From: Corbicula japonica
Lineage: Eukaryota > Mollusca > Bivalvia > Venerida > Cyrenidae
Direction: 5' to 3'
DNA length: 64,000 bases
Assembly (NCBI GenBank): GCA_038501625.1
Contig: JAZAYU010000177.1
Coordinates: forward strand, 248,001 to 312,000
Part shown: piece by piece, positions 46,445 through 57,597 of the stretch
How positions within the stretch are numbered: the stretch's first letter is position 1
Layout of the letters: each line of letters opens with the position of its first letter
Translations under genes and position numbers: made by a program
The notes under the pieces: model-generated
Told to the model about the DNA's origin: nothing
Seen by the model: only the letters and a program-made list of their open reading frames with translations
The model's database searches: none

Positions 46445-47523
46445 AGCTCACCTGTCACATAGTGACAGGGTGAGCTTTTGTGATCACATTTCGTCCGGCG
46501 TCTGTCCGTCCATCGTCCGTTCACAATTGTTGTCCGCACTCTAGCGGTCATAATTTTTATCCGATCTTCTTCAAACTTGGTCAGAATGTTAATCTCAATG
46601 ATATCTAGATCAAGTTCGTACCTGGGTCATGTGACCTTGAAATCTAGGTCACTAGGTCAAATTATAGAAAAAGCTTGTCCGCACTCTAGCAGTCTCAATT
46701 TTGGTGTGATCTTCTTTAAACTTGGTCAAAATGTTTATCTCAATGATATCTAGATCAAGTTCGTACCTGGGTCATGTGACCCTTAAAACTAGGTCAGTAG
46801 GTCAAATTAAAGAAAAAAATTGTCTGCACTGTAGAGGTCTTAATTTTGGTCCGATCTTTCTCAAACTTTGTCAGAATGTTTATCTCAATGATATCTAGGT
46901 CAAGTTTGAAACTGGGTCATGTGAGCCTTAAAACTAGGACACTAGGTCAAATTAAAGAAAAAGCTTGTCCGCACTCTAGTGGTCTTAATTTTGGTTGGAT
47001 CTTTGTCAAACTTGGTCAAAATGTTTATCTCAATGATATCTAGATCAAGTTTGAAACTGGGTTACGTGACCTTGAAATCTAGGTCACTAGGTCAAATTAT
47101 AGAAAAAACGTGTCCGCACTCTAGCGGTCTTCATTTTGGTGCAATCTTCTTTAAACTTGGTCAGAATGTTTATCTCAATGATATCTAGATCAAGTTCTGA
47201 ACAGGGTCATGTGGCCCTTAAAACTAGGTCAGTAGGTCAAATTATAGAAAAAGCTTGTCTGCACTCTAGAGGTCTTAATTTTGGTTGGATCTTCTTCAAA
47301 CTGGGTCACAAAGTATATCTCGATGATATCTAGGTCAAGTTTGAAACTGGGTCATGTGACATTGAAATCTAGGTCACTAGGTCAAATTATAAAAAATCTT
47401 GTCTGCACTCTAGCGGTCTTAATTTTGGTCCGATCTTCTTCAAACGTGGTCAGAATGTTTATCTCAATGATATCTAGGTCAAGTTTGACAGGTGAGCGAT
47501 TTAGGGCCAATTGGCCCTCTTGT
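46445..47523 (+). mobile_element. HINE-like minisatellite element, GCTCACCTGTCA family, plus orientation
   Basis: 5' AGCTCACCTGTCACATAGTG with GTGACAGGGTGAGC, then GTCCGGCGTCTGTCCGTCC. Seven units of about 145 bp contain GTCCGCACTCTAGCGGTC, ATGTTTATCTCAATGATATC and ACCTTGAAATCTAGGTCACT. The 3' end has GACAGGTGAGCGATT, hairpin AGGGCCAATTGGCCCT and CTTGTT. It starts about 60 nt after the donor of SOAT exon 2 and is the same family as 1776-2860. Confidence 0.88.
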
Positions 47524-47529
47524 TATTAG

Positions 47530-48312
47530 TAGAATGCAAAAAATACTGCGTATATTTACGTTGATTTCTTTTTTTAAAAATGGACAGTTCGGGCTTGGTT
47601 CATAATTTCTTTAGCAACTTTTCCATCGGTTCAAATTTTGTGACAAGCATTCTAAGGCAAACTATAGCACTGGCTGGCATAAGTAAGGTATCAAAATGTG
47701 GGGAAAGTTGGGCGCTGGAAAATAGGCTGTTAGTAATTTTATTTCTTTTATATTCGAGACAAACAAATAGAAAATACATACTGTTTCACTGGTCGCCACC
47801 ATTTTCTAGTGCTTGGTACCAAAACATTGTACCACATGATTCCTACCCCTGGATGTCACAGGTGTTTTCCTAATATCTTTGATAGACTTTCAGGGTCTTA
47901 GCAGCTCTGACATGTGTTGTCATTTTATATCATCACCTTTGTGCATAAAGTAAAAGTACAATAAAAATACAGTTTTTGCACTGTGGTGACAATATCCCAA
48001 AAGTTCAGAGAAATCGTTATTGTTTAACATCAAGCAAGCTTACAAATGAGTTTCCTATTCATTTATCAAGTACTGGTATATTTTTGTGTGAAATGACATT
48101 GAGTTTTATATTCAGTTATCACATGCAACAAATAGAGAAAAAGTGTGAACTTGAGTCATAGAATCTTTAAAGGTTAAAACGTCATTACTGTCCAGGCATA
48201 GCTTCACATCACTTTGTAAACATAGGACAAATATGAGACCAGAATGGGTTGTATTACATATCTGTAATGTAAGGAAATATGAAATGGATGTATACTCCTT
48301 TTATATATGCCT
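47530..48312. other. SOAT intron 2, nothing recognised
   Basis: No element ends and no coding frame beyond short chance ORFs. Confidence 0.45.
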
Positions 48313-48316
48313 TTTA

Positions 48317-51072
48317 CAGTACTGAAAATTATGAAATTGACAATTTTTCCGATCCGGTACGCTTCCGATCCTAATGTCTTCTATAACCAATCTGATTCCA
48401 TTCCCATTGCGGTCCAATTCCAATTCGATTGCACTCCAATTTTTTCACTCCAGACAATGCACTCCAAACGATCTTAACGTTCAAACCAAGTCTTTCAATT
48501 CCGATCTTTTTGCTCCCGTTTTTCATTGGTCATTACTTATAACGCATCTCACGCTAGATTTACATTTCTGTGACATTTTTCTTATTTGCAGTTTTGTTTT
48601 TTGTTTAATTTTATTGTTTAAACACTGTGGTTACTAAGAAAGTAAAGTGATCATTTTAGATCTTAAATGACGTATTATTAAATTTTACATCAGTTTTATG
48701 TAAGCATTTGTTACAGTACAGCTCGGGTGTCTTTTACATTTTTCACTCATCGCCGCGTTTCACTGTCAGCGCGACATCCAATTTTTTTCGGGTGATCACG
48801 GGTGATCGTCGATCTTGCCACCGCGATCACCTGACAAGAAAATCACGGTGATTTGCCGCGATTTATCAGCGCGAATCGCGGTGAAGATTTACCGGTGATT
48901 TAAAGACATTCTTCCGAACTTATTTATTTAAAAAGAAATATGTTGTTCGTATTTTCGTATCAGAGAAAAGATCTGAAACTTGATCAATGCATAAATATAT
49001 TGTCCATTATTTGAAACACTGGAGTTTTCCACACCTTCCGTGTTGACATAAACACCTTTGTACTTTCCCCTACTATTATGCTTCTAAGTGGAATGTTGTC
49101 ACGGTCATTGCAGAAAGTGAACAACAGTTATTAAATTGGTTAATTATTTTACGACAAATTAGAAGAATTCATTGACAAGTAGAGTATTTACGCCTCAGAT
49201 CGGAATTCAATGTCATTTAAAATAAGAGTATAATTGCGATTGAAACACACAGTAAACTGGACATAAAGTCACATAATAGATCATTATCGAGAGAGAAAAG
49301 TGAATAAAAATTGTGTCATTCTTACCTTATCGTTTCCTTAGTTGTTATTTTGATGAAAGATAAATATATAATATTCTTTTTCTTAAGTACTCCGAACATT
49401 TTGAGAAAATAAATAACGGTGAAAATATAACAGCCAAGTACATTAGCTACATGTATAAAATCCATCTCGTCAGTATTTTTCCCCAATCCCTTCCTAAAAC
49501 ATCTTCATTTATGAGCAATCAACACCTGTTTGAACACATGTGTGATCAGCATTGTATACTTCATCATCACTTCTGTTTATTCACTTCAAAAAGAACGCCG
49601 ACGAGTAATACTGATTTTCCGAGATCAAAGGTGCCGTGTTGGGTAAAAAAAATTATTGATCAAACGTCGGCGTTTTTTATTCTTAACAGATTGACTCATT
49701 TGTCAACTCTCAAATAAAAAATTAAAATTGCTCTAAACAAATTAGAGTTGTACATTGTAAAATCAAAACATGCCTTGTAAAATCAAAACATGCTGTATGT
49801 AAATAGCATATGCCTGTCACAAATGTTATTTAAATAAACAATGTTTGTGTTCACGACTTACTCATTACATTCAAAATGTTCATTCAATAGTTGATTTGTC
49901 GTTGAGTAGTGTGTCATTTTTGTTTGGGAATCAACTAAGCTGTTGATAATTGGTGTTTTATATGGATTAATTAACTCCAAGCTTCTTACGTTGACAGGTA
50001 AGCACTTTCAAAAAAGTTATTGATTAATTCATGTCAGTTTGCAAAAATCGGGCGTCTGTGATAAAATCAAGCTCTGTTATATTAAAAAGTTATTACATTT
50101 ATTAAGAAACTCAATATTTTCACAGAAGATACGCAAACAAAGAAAATTGTTTTTTTGTTTAATGCTGACGAATCGGCATGTCCGATTACGCGACTAAAAT
50201 TTTTACATTATTTTGATACAATGTTACGTTCACATTGGTTAAAGAAAGAATGTTCTAAATTAAAAAAATACATTTTAATACACTCCTTTTTCAAAAGATT
50301 TTTCGCCGCGATCCCCCGCGATCGACCCTGAAGCTAAACTGCTGACGATGAACACGAGAAGAGCGAGAATGACTGCAGAATTATCGCCGCGAATCACGGC
50401 AAATCACCTGAAAATCGCCGGGTCGGAAGGACATATTCGCGGTGAATTTCCACCCGGACTGATTTATAAACGCGGTGGACGGGTGAAAAATGTAAAAGAC
50501 ACCCGAGCTGTACTGTACATTGCAGTTCTAAAATCGTAAATTACACCAGATATAAGTGAGATTCATGTTCATTTGAGATGTTTAGGAACTGAGCTGGTTT
50601 GGTGTAAATCAAGTCAGTAAATGCCTAAGGTCCGTATGCATCAATAACCAGTCTTCAGTTTTATTTACAAAATTATCGTTAAATTAGATTTTATTCCTAG
50701 TGTTTGATAGCAGAAAACTCAATTTAATTATTGTCAAAAATTGCTTCGTTAAAAGTCATTAAAAGAATTTGGAAGAAGCGATTCAGATCGCTACTATATA
50801 TAACTAAAAAACTATAAATAGAAGCGATCTCATCCTGTCAAATGCTCCAGTCTTTTCACTCCAAGTGATCCAAACGCTCAAAGGGATTCTGATCCGGTCA
50901 AAACGCTCTGGTCTTTTCACTCAAAGCGATCCAAACGCTCAAAGCGATTCATTTTGATTCTATTCCGTTTCCAATTCCATTGCACTTCCATTGCGCTCCT
51001 AACGGGATCGGTTTGCTGTCCGCTTCCAATCCGGTTCCAATCCAATTTCCAATTTCATGATTTTCATTACTG
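48317..51072. mobile_element. TA-flanked TIR element hosting a second element
   Basis: Termini CAGTACTGAAAATTATGAAA and TTTCATGATTTTCATTACTG, flanked by TA (48315-48316 and 51073-51074). Both subterminal zones are rich in short motifs such as TTCCAATTCCAATTCGATTG and CACTCCAAGTGATCCAAACG. No transposase is seen in its own part. It lies in SOAT intron 2. Confidence 0.7.
48714..50515. mobile_element. TA-flanked TIR element nested in 48317-51072
   Basis: Termini CAGTACAGCTCGGGTGTCTT and AAGACACCCGAGCTGTACTG extend through TTTACATTTTTCAC, flanked by TA (48712-48713 and 50516-50517). Subterminal zones are dense in GTGATCACGGGTGATCG and CGCCGCGAATC motifs. A solo end occurs at 41181-41306. No intact transposase. 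Confidence 0.85.
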
Positions 51073-51130
51073 TATCACCTGGATGACAGAGTTTTGATCC
51101 AAATCAGCTGCTACAGCCATTTTTAGCTCG

Positions 51131-52716
51131 TTAGCTCGACTATTCGAAGAATAGGGGAGCTATCCTACTCACCCCGGTGTCGGCGTCGGCGTCGGCGGCT
51201 CCGTCCGTTAAACAAAATATGCACTTTGGTCCATAACTTAAAAACTACTTATGATATCAACTTCAAACTTGAAATATATATTCACCATCAAATTCTACAT
51301 CATTACCAACAAGACCCATAACTCTGCTACAAATATTTTTTAAGTTATGCCCCTTTTTCACTTAAATTTTGCGTTAAGGAAAATATGCACTTTGGTCCAT
51401 AACTTATAAACTACTCGAGATATCAACTTGAAATTTGGAATATATATTCACCATCAAATTCTACATCATTACCAACAAGACCCATAACTCTGCTGTCAAT
51501 ATATTTCAAGTTATGCCCCTTTTTTCTTATATTTTGTGTTAAGCAAAATATGCATTTTGCCCATAACTTCAAAACTACTTGAGATATTGCCTTGAAACTT
51601 GAAATATATTTTCACCATCAAAATCTACATCATAACCAACAAGACCCATAACCCTGCTTTCAATATTTTTCAAATTATGCCCCTTTTCCACTTACATTTT
51701 GTGTTAAGCAAAATATACACTTGGCCCTTAACTTCATTATTAATGGAGGGATTTCAAAATAACTTGGCACAAATGTTCACCATGACAAGGCGGTGTGTCG
51801 CGTACAATACCTATGCCTGTAGGTCGAAGGTCAAGGTCACTGTTACAAAAAATAGAATTTTCTTGTCTGGGCTGTAACTTTGTTATGAATGGAGGGATTT
51901 CAATATAACTTGACACAAATGTTCACAATGACAAGGCTGTGTGTCCGCACAATACCCATGGCTGTAGATCCAAGGTCAAGGTGACTGTTACTAAAAATAG
52001 AATTTTCTTGTCCAGGCTGTAACTTTGTTTTGAATGGAGGGATTTCGAAATAACTTGACACAAATGTTCACTATGACAGGGTGGTGTGTCGCGTACCATG
52101 CCCATGCCTGTAGGTCAAAGGTCAAGGTCAATCTTACAACAAATAGAATTCTCTTGTCCGTGCTGTTACTTTGTTATGAATGGAGGGATTTCAAAATAAC
52201 TTTGCACAAACGTTCACTATGACAAGGCAGTGTGTCCACACAATACCCAAGCCTGAAGGTCCAGGTCACTGTTACTTAAAACAGAATTTTCTTGTCCGGG
52301 ATGTAACTTCATTATAAATGGACGGATTTCAAAATAACTTGGCACAATTGTTCACAATGACAGGGTGTTGTATCCCATACCATGACCATGCCTGTAGGTC
52401 AAGGTCACTGTTACTAAAAATAGAATTCTCTTGTCCGGGCTGTAACTTCGTTAGGAATAGAGTGATTTCAAAATAACTTGACACAAATGGTCATCATGAC
52501 AAGTTGGTGTGTCCCGTACCATGCCCATGCCTGTAGGTCCAAGGTCACTGCTACTAAAATAGAATTTTCTTGTCAGGGTTTTAAATACATTGTTAATATT
52601 TTTACTGATTGCACATGAATGTATGGCCATAGTTGTTACTGTTTTAATCTTCAAATTGCATTTGTTTCAAATGATTCGAATAGTCGAGCATGCTGTCTCC
52701 TCTGACAGCTCTTGTT
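51131..52716 (+). mobile_element. Chimeric HINE-like minisatellite element, GCTCGACTATTCGAA family
   Basis: 5' TAGCTCGACTATTCGAAGAA with a GTCGGCGTCGGCGTCGGCG run. 3' ATTCGAATAGTCGAGCATGC, hairpin GCTGTCTCCTCTGACAGC and TCTTGTT. The core has two monomer types: three units of about 165 bp (ATGCACTTTGGTCCATAACT) to about 51720, then six units of about 145 bp (GGAGGGATTTCAAAATAACT, AAAAATAGAATTTTCTTGTC). The second type is the monomer of the unrelated-ended element at 57598-59671. Confidence 0.85.
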
Positions 52717-52719
52717 GAT

Positions 52720-52840
52720 CTGGATCTACTATTTTCACATCTTGGTAAGAAATAACCAAATGAATCAAAAAGTGAGCAATTTAGATCTGATCAGATGGCA
52801 TTGATGTGCCAGCTGATCTGAATCTAAACTGTTTGCTCGT
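52720..52840. repeat. 60-bp palindromic dispersed repeats
   Basis: A half unit (GATCTGGATCTACTATTTTC) and a full unit at 52773-52838 (GCAATTTAGATCTGATCAGA, CAGCTGATCTGAATCTAAAC). Confidence 0.75.
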
Positions 52841-53099
52841 GCAAAAGAAGCTGTATCTAACAAAAGTTGGCATGTGATAAATGAAGCATATTTAAACATT
52901 GAGATTTGCGAGAATACAAATGCACCGGTGATATAAACTTTTTTCTTATTGTTGTCTTTGTCCAATTTTTTGCCATAAATTATTGGTGGAGACTTAAAGG
53001 TTCAGTTTTCATCAGTGAGGTGAATGCCAATGGTTCATTTCTAAAAGGGGCATAATGTTTATTGTTGCATTTTGTTACATGAATTGTTTTGAATGCCTA

Positions 53100-54081
53100 T
53101 ATCCTTTCCACGGCCATAACGTATTTAAACGTGACAAAATTTTGACTTCCCAAAACCCGACCCTGTTTTACGGGAAGATGCCTGAAACGTATTTAAACGT
53201 TTAAAAAAAATCGCTTTTCAAAACCCGACCCTGTTTTTTCGTCGGAAACCCGTCGATTTATTTTTCATTTTTAAAAATGTCCTTACTTTGGTGTCTATTT
53301 AAAAGAACACAGAATCATCGATCAGTATTTTAAAACTATTAGTCCTTTGAACGCATCGCATATTTTCTCTCAAATATAATTTAGTAAGAAATTGAATACA
53401 TTTGACTTAGATAATCTGATAATAAAATTAGTAATTTTAAAAAGTTCAATTTTAAGAAAAAAAATCTAATTACATGTGTTGCTGTTTCTTCATCTTTCAT
53501 TGTCAAAATAAAAAAGTGGCTCCAAAACAGTTATTTATTATTTTACAAAATCCAATATCTACCTAGTAATAACTTAAAAATGACATTTTTTGCAATGGCA
53601 TAAAAATTAATTACTGTTAATTAGATTAATTAATTTACGGAATTTTACGTTACAGTCTTCCTGCAATAAACCAAATTTTTCACCCATTGCGTAAAAGAGC
53701 GTTGAAATTCGGGATTTTAACGCACTATTCTTGATATGCATTTTCCACCTTTTTTACAGAAGAAAGACCGTAACGTGTTTTACAGTTATTTATCGGGTTT
53801 CTTACCATGTTGAAAATTCCGAATTTCATTAAAAGGTAGAATACCGGTAACGGACAAAAGCGTATATGCTTTATTCAAACATACATTTATCAACGGGCAT
53901 TAAAAAAAATTTATGCAGATTTCCGTTATGGGTTTAAAAATCGTGAAAAAAGCACACATTTAAATACGTTTCGGGCGTCCTCCAGTAAAAAAAGGTCAGG
54001 TTTTGGGAAGTCAAAATTTTGTCACGTTTAAATACGTTACAGACGTCCGTCCGTAAAACAGGGTCGGGCGCGGAAAGGATA
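53100..54081. mobile_element. TIR element with TA duplication (0.98 kb)
   Basis: Termini TATCCTTTCCACGGCC and GGGCGCGGAAAGGATA are flanked by TA. AACGTATTTAAACGTGACAA and TTGACTTCCCAAAACC recur inverted just inside both ends, so the inverted arms reach about 80-130 bp. Palindromic CGTATTTAAACG motifs repeat. No ORF. Confidence 0.75.
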
Positions 54082-54427
54082 TAAACCTGTTTTATCGAAT
54101 GTTTTCATAGAACTAGTTGCTGGTGTGTACATTACAAAGATCATAGAGCATACATGTATGTAAACTGTTAATGCATGAATACAGAATTAACACTCCTAAC
54201 ATTGTTTGAACATTTCATTTTATTTGCACTGCAGTTTGCTCTCCTTCTGTTTATTTGAGTAATGTAAGTGGCAGATCTATCCAATGTGTTTACATATCCT
54301 GCAGATCAAACATTTGTTTGGCTAATTACTTCAAAATTCTTAAGTCTTGTACATGTTGAAATAATTATAGATCTGACCGTTTAACCCTTTACTTTGTAGA
54401 AATACCTTTAATGTGTTGGCAACAAGT

Positions 54428-54660
54428 GTTGATTCAGATCAGTGTGCAATTTGATCAGGATCTACACTGTTCACTTTTTATTTACTTTAATTGGTGGGCA
54501 AAGAGTGTAGATACAATATCAATTTGCAATTAGATCAGGATCTACACTGTTCCCTTTCTGATTTGTTAGGCTATGTCTTACCCAAGATGCAACAGGTGCA
54601 GATCCTGATCAGACAACTTGGATGTACCAGCTCATCTGGATCAGCACTGGATGTACATCC
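54428..54660. repeat. Cluster of 60-bp palindromic repeats (three units)
   Basis: 54428-54476, 54495-54555 and 54588-54660; the first two carry GATCAGGATCTACACTGTTC and the third CAGATCCTGATCAGACAAC. Confidence 0.8.
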
Positions 54661-54669
54661 GTTAAAACA

Positions 54670-55500
54670 TTCATAATTATTTGGTGTAAAGGGTTAAGAA
54701 CTTGTTGATTAAAATTTATTTATTCTGTTCAAGCAGATGGCAGTGCAGTATTTTTTATCTAACAGTTCACGGTATTAGTTACTATTTGCCACATTTTTCA
54801 TCTGATTATCACTAAACTTGTTGAAATGTTTTATTAACATTCTATTTACATTTTATATGATCAAAGCTATTAGAATTTCAGAATTAGAGTGATGAAAGAT
54901 CCAATGTGTTTACATATCCCGCAGTATATAGATGTGTTTTACTCTACTGTTTTAGTCCTGGTTTTACTCCATCCCATTCAAACATGCACACATCCTTTCT
55001 TTAAGACCACAGACACTTGCACAAGGGGAGATAATTGTAAGCATCATAACAAAATGGAGCTAATGGTCTACAAGACTGGTGTCAACCCAGGTTGGCCCAC
55101 ATATCTTCACAGTCTGATCAGGGGCTACTGTTTGATTAGTTTGATTTTTTATGAAGAAAGAATAATTTATAGATTGTTGAGATGCAAAAAAAGTGACTTC
55201 TTTTTGCAAATTGCATTGCTAATAGGGTCATTCAATAAGATGGATATGGTATATACTCAAGTACAAACAGGAAACGAAAAGTGATGTGTTTCCTGTATAT
55301 TTCAAGTGTGAGAAACCATCCTATTCTTGTGTGTTGAAATAATATGATCATTGAAACAATAATAAGTGCAAATTAAGTAAATATCGAGTACAAATTCATC
55401 ACAATTTGTTCAGCAGCCAAGCACAGATGGTTGCTGGTCTGGAGGAGGGTGATTAGCGTATGTGCCAGCGCCACCCCAGTGCTCTTGGGTCACAAGCTAA
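54670..55500. other. SOAT intron 2, no supported gene
   Basis: A 131-codon open frame at 54889-55284 contains a Cys/His cluster (T-C-T-R-G-D-N-C-K-H-H) reminiscent of part of a CCCH finger, but it has no other support. Treated as chance. Confidence 0.4.
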
Positions 55501-55539
55501 CTTGTAGTAGCTGGTAGTTGAAGCTTGAATCCATTTAAT

Positions 55540-55592
55540 ATAATCAAAGTCCAGTACTGATGTGCTGGCTGATCTGGATCTACACCAGTGAA
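55540..55592. repeat. 60-bp palindromic dispersed repeat, partial
   Basis: AAAGTCCAGTACTGATGTGC, then GGCTGATCTGGATCTACACC: the right half of the unit is conserved. Confidence 0.65.
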
Positions 55593-55875
55593 ACATAAAA
55601 TATAATCTTTTAACATGTGAGTAAAGGGTTAAACTTCTTATAGGCAATAGGCAATTCAGAAATACCCTTGATGTTTAAAGTTAAAAGCACAGTTAATTCA
55701 TGTGACCTTCATGACCACTGTATCTGGGAGGTCTGATCAGTGTCTACACTGTTAATAGTTCAGTCAATGCACCCTGAAAACAAACAATATAACATTTTGT
55801 AAACAATGAACATTTTGAAATAAAGGTTAAATGAGTGTCATGAAAGTCAGACTTGTCCTTTTTAAGAGGAGTTTA

Positions 55876-56630
55876 TTGTGTCCACCTTTCCAAGAAAAGG
55901 CCATACATAGGGATCATATTACTTATTGGTCAGTTGGTCCATCTTTCAGGAAAACTTAAAGTTTGGCTACAGTATGGTCATTTCTCAAATTTTTAAATTA
56001 TATTGCTTATGACAAAATGGTCATGATTAAGCAAAAGTCTACGGGTCATGGTCACATTTGACAGAGTTATCCCCCTTCTTGAACTTGGGTTTTGTCAAAG
56101 AAATCTCAGGCTGTAACTTTGTCATTTCGTCACTGAACTTAGAAATTAAATTTGCCTACCAAATGTGATGATGCCAGATTTTCAGGTAATGGTCACATAT
56201 GACAAAGTGCTCCTTTTTTATAGTACTTTAAATATGTAAGGAAATCTTGATGCTGGCTATTTACTTTCTTATATTTCTTAATCAGACTAAAATTATTTCA
56301 AATATTTTTGGTTATGATAATAGAGAAATAATGTAGCCAAATTCTGCCGGTTTGGGTTGCAGAGTTATTCCCCTTTTTGTATTTTTTTTTAAAGAAAACT
56401 TAACATTGACTTTAGCTTTACCATTTCTAATATTTGTTCATCAATTATTATTATATTTCTTATACCTACAGAGTTTGATTAAGCCAAAATCTGTCACTGA
56501 TCAAAGGCTACATTTAAGATACAGTCAAGCATGCTTTCATACATGATGACCTCATATAAACTGCTTTTGTTATTCTAACAAAGTACTTGCAGATAATTCA
56601 AGTGTTCAGCTGATTACCCATTCAGTTATT
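55876..56630 (+). mobile_element. Degenerate HINE-like element, TGTCGCCCT family
   Basis: TTGTGTCCACCTTTCCAAGA with CCATACATAGGGATCATATT corresponds to the 5' end of 39293-39933. Units contain TTATATTGCTTATGACAAAA and GTCACATTTGACAGAGTTAT. The decayed 3' end is AAGTGTTCAGCTGATTACCC. It is an old copy just upstream of SOAT exon 3. Confidence 0.75.
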
Positions 56631-56869
56631 GGTTAGAATACCATATTAGTCAGATGTAAATATATAGAGCTTTATGTAGTTTTTAAACAAAGCGACCTTT
56701 AATCAACAGTTACTGTTACAATATTAGAATGCTGAAACATGCTTTCTGAAATCATGTACATACAAGGTCATTCTTTTTTCTTTCTCACTGTATTTTAAAT
56801 TATTGCTGTATTTTAAATTTATAACATTATTATTATAAAAATTTCACTTAAAAAACAATTTTGTTTTAG

Positions 56870-56899
56870 CACAGAAGAAGTTACAAACCTTGACAGCAA
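56870..56899 (+). CDS. SOAT: Sterol O-acyltransferase, coding exon 3 (30-nt microexon)
   Basis: A 30-nt exon with acceptor TTTTGTTTTAG and donor AA followed by GTATGT. Entering in phase 2 it completes AGC and encodes S-T-E-E-V-T-N-L-D-S, leaving two bases (AA). Its length is a multiple of three, so skipping would keep the frame. It is accepted because both splice sites are good and the phases match exons 2 and 4. There is no recognisable domain, so it is the least certain exon of the gene. Confidence 0.6.
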
Positions 56900-57297
56900 G
56901 TATGTTATTACATTGAATGGGAACCTCTATTTAGACAGCTTTTTCTAAAAAAGGGAAATAAATAGATACTAACATTTTACAATTATTATTATTATTATGG
57001 AAAAAACATTGAAATACAATTCCAGTTATGGTTTTTTTGGTAAAGGTAAAATTCCTATTTTTTTCATAAATTTGCATAGTATGAAATCTGCATACTACAT
57101 TGCTTAAACAATGCATTATTTTGTTTTTCAAGGTGAAGGAATTATATTTTAATTAGGATTCAGTTCACATGTAGATTTGCTAATAAATTAACCTTTATTG
57201 CAACTACATCAATAATATAGTTTTAATTGCTTAGCTTAGAAACAGAGTATACATTTTAACCCTTTTCTCCATAGATGAGGCTTTTATTGCATGGGCT

Positions 57298-57425
57298 AAC
57301 AATTTAGATCCTGATCAGCCAACACACCAGTGCTGTTTTGATCAGAATCTAAACTGTTCACTTTCAGACCCGAAGGCAAATGTTTTAAATCCAGATCAGA
57401 TGGCATAGAATGATGTGTTTAGACT
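57298..57425. repeat. 60-bp palindromic dispersed repeats
   Basis: 57298-57362 (AACAATTTAGATCCTGATCA, TTGATCAGAATCTAAACTGT) and a half unit to 57425. Confidence 0.75.
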
Positions 57426-57597
57426 GGTCACCCATGTGATTAAAGGCATATAATATATATAGAGTAAAGATATAAACTTTTATTTTGTTTTGAAGTTAAA
57501 ATTTTGTCCACTTTGAAGCCGGAAATTTAACCATTTTATGATTGATTTAGTTAAATTATCTAGTACTACATTTAGTTTAAGTTTATTTCACAATTTT

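Noticed and set aside
46846..47529. Serial frames of 65-82 codons with repeated S-M-I-S-R-S-S
   Set aside because: They are chance translations of the 145-bp monomer in the GCTCACCTGTCA-family element.
54889..55284. 131-codon frame with a Cys/His cluster that looked like a CCCH zinc finger
   Set aside because: There is only one partial motif, no splice support, and it lies in a SOAT intron beside dispersed repeats.
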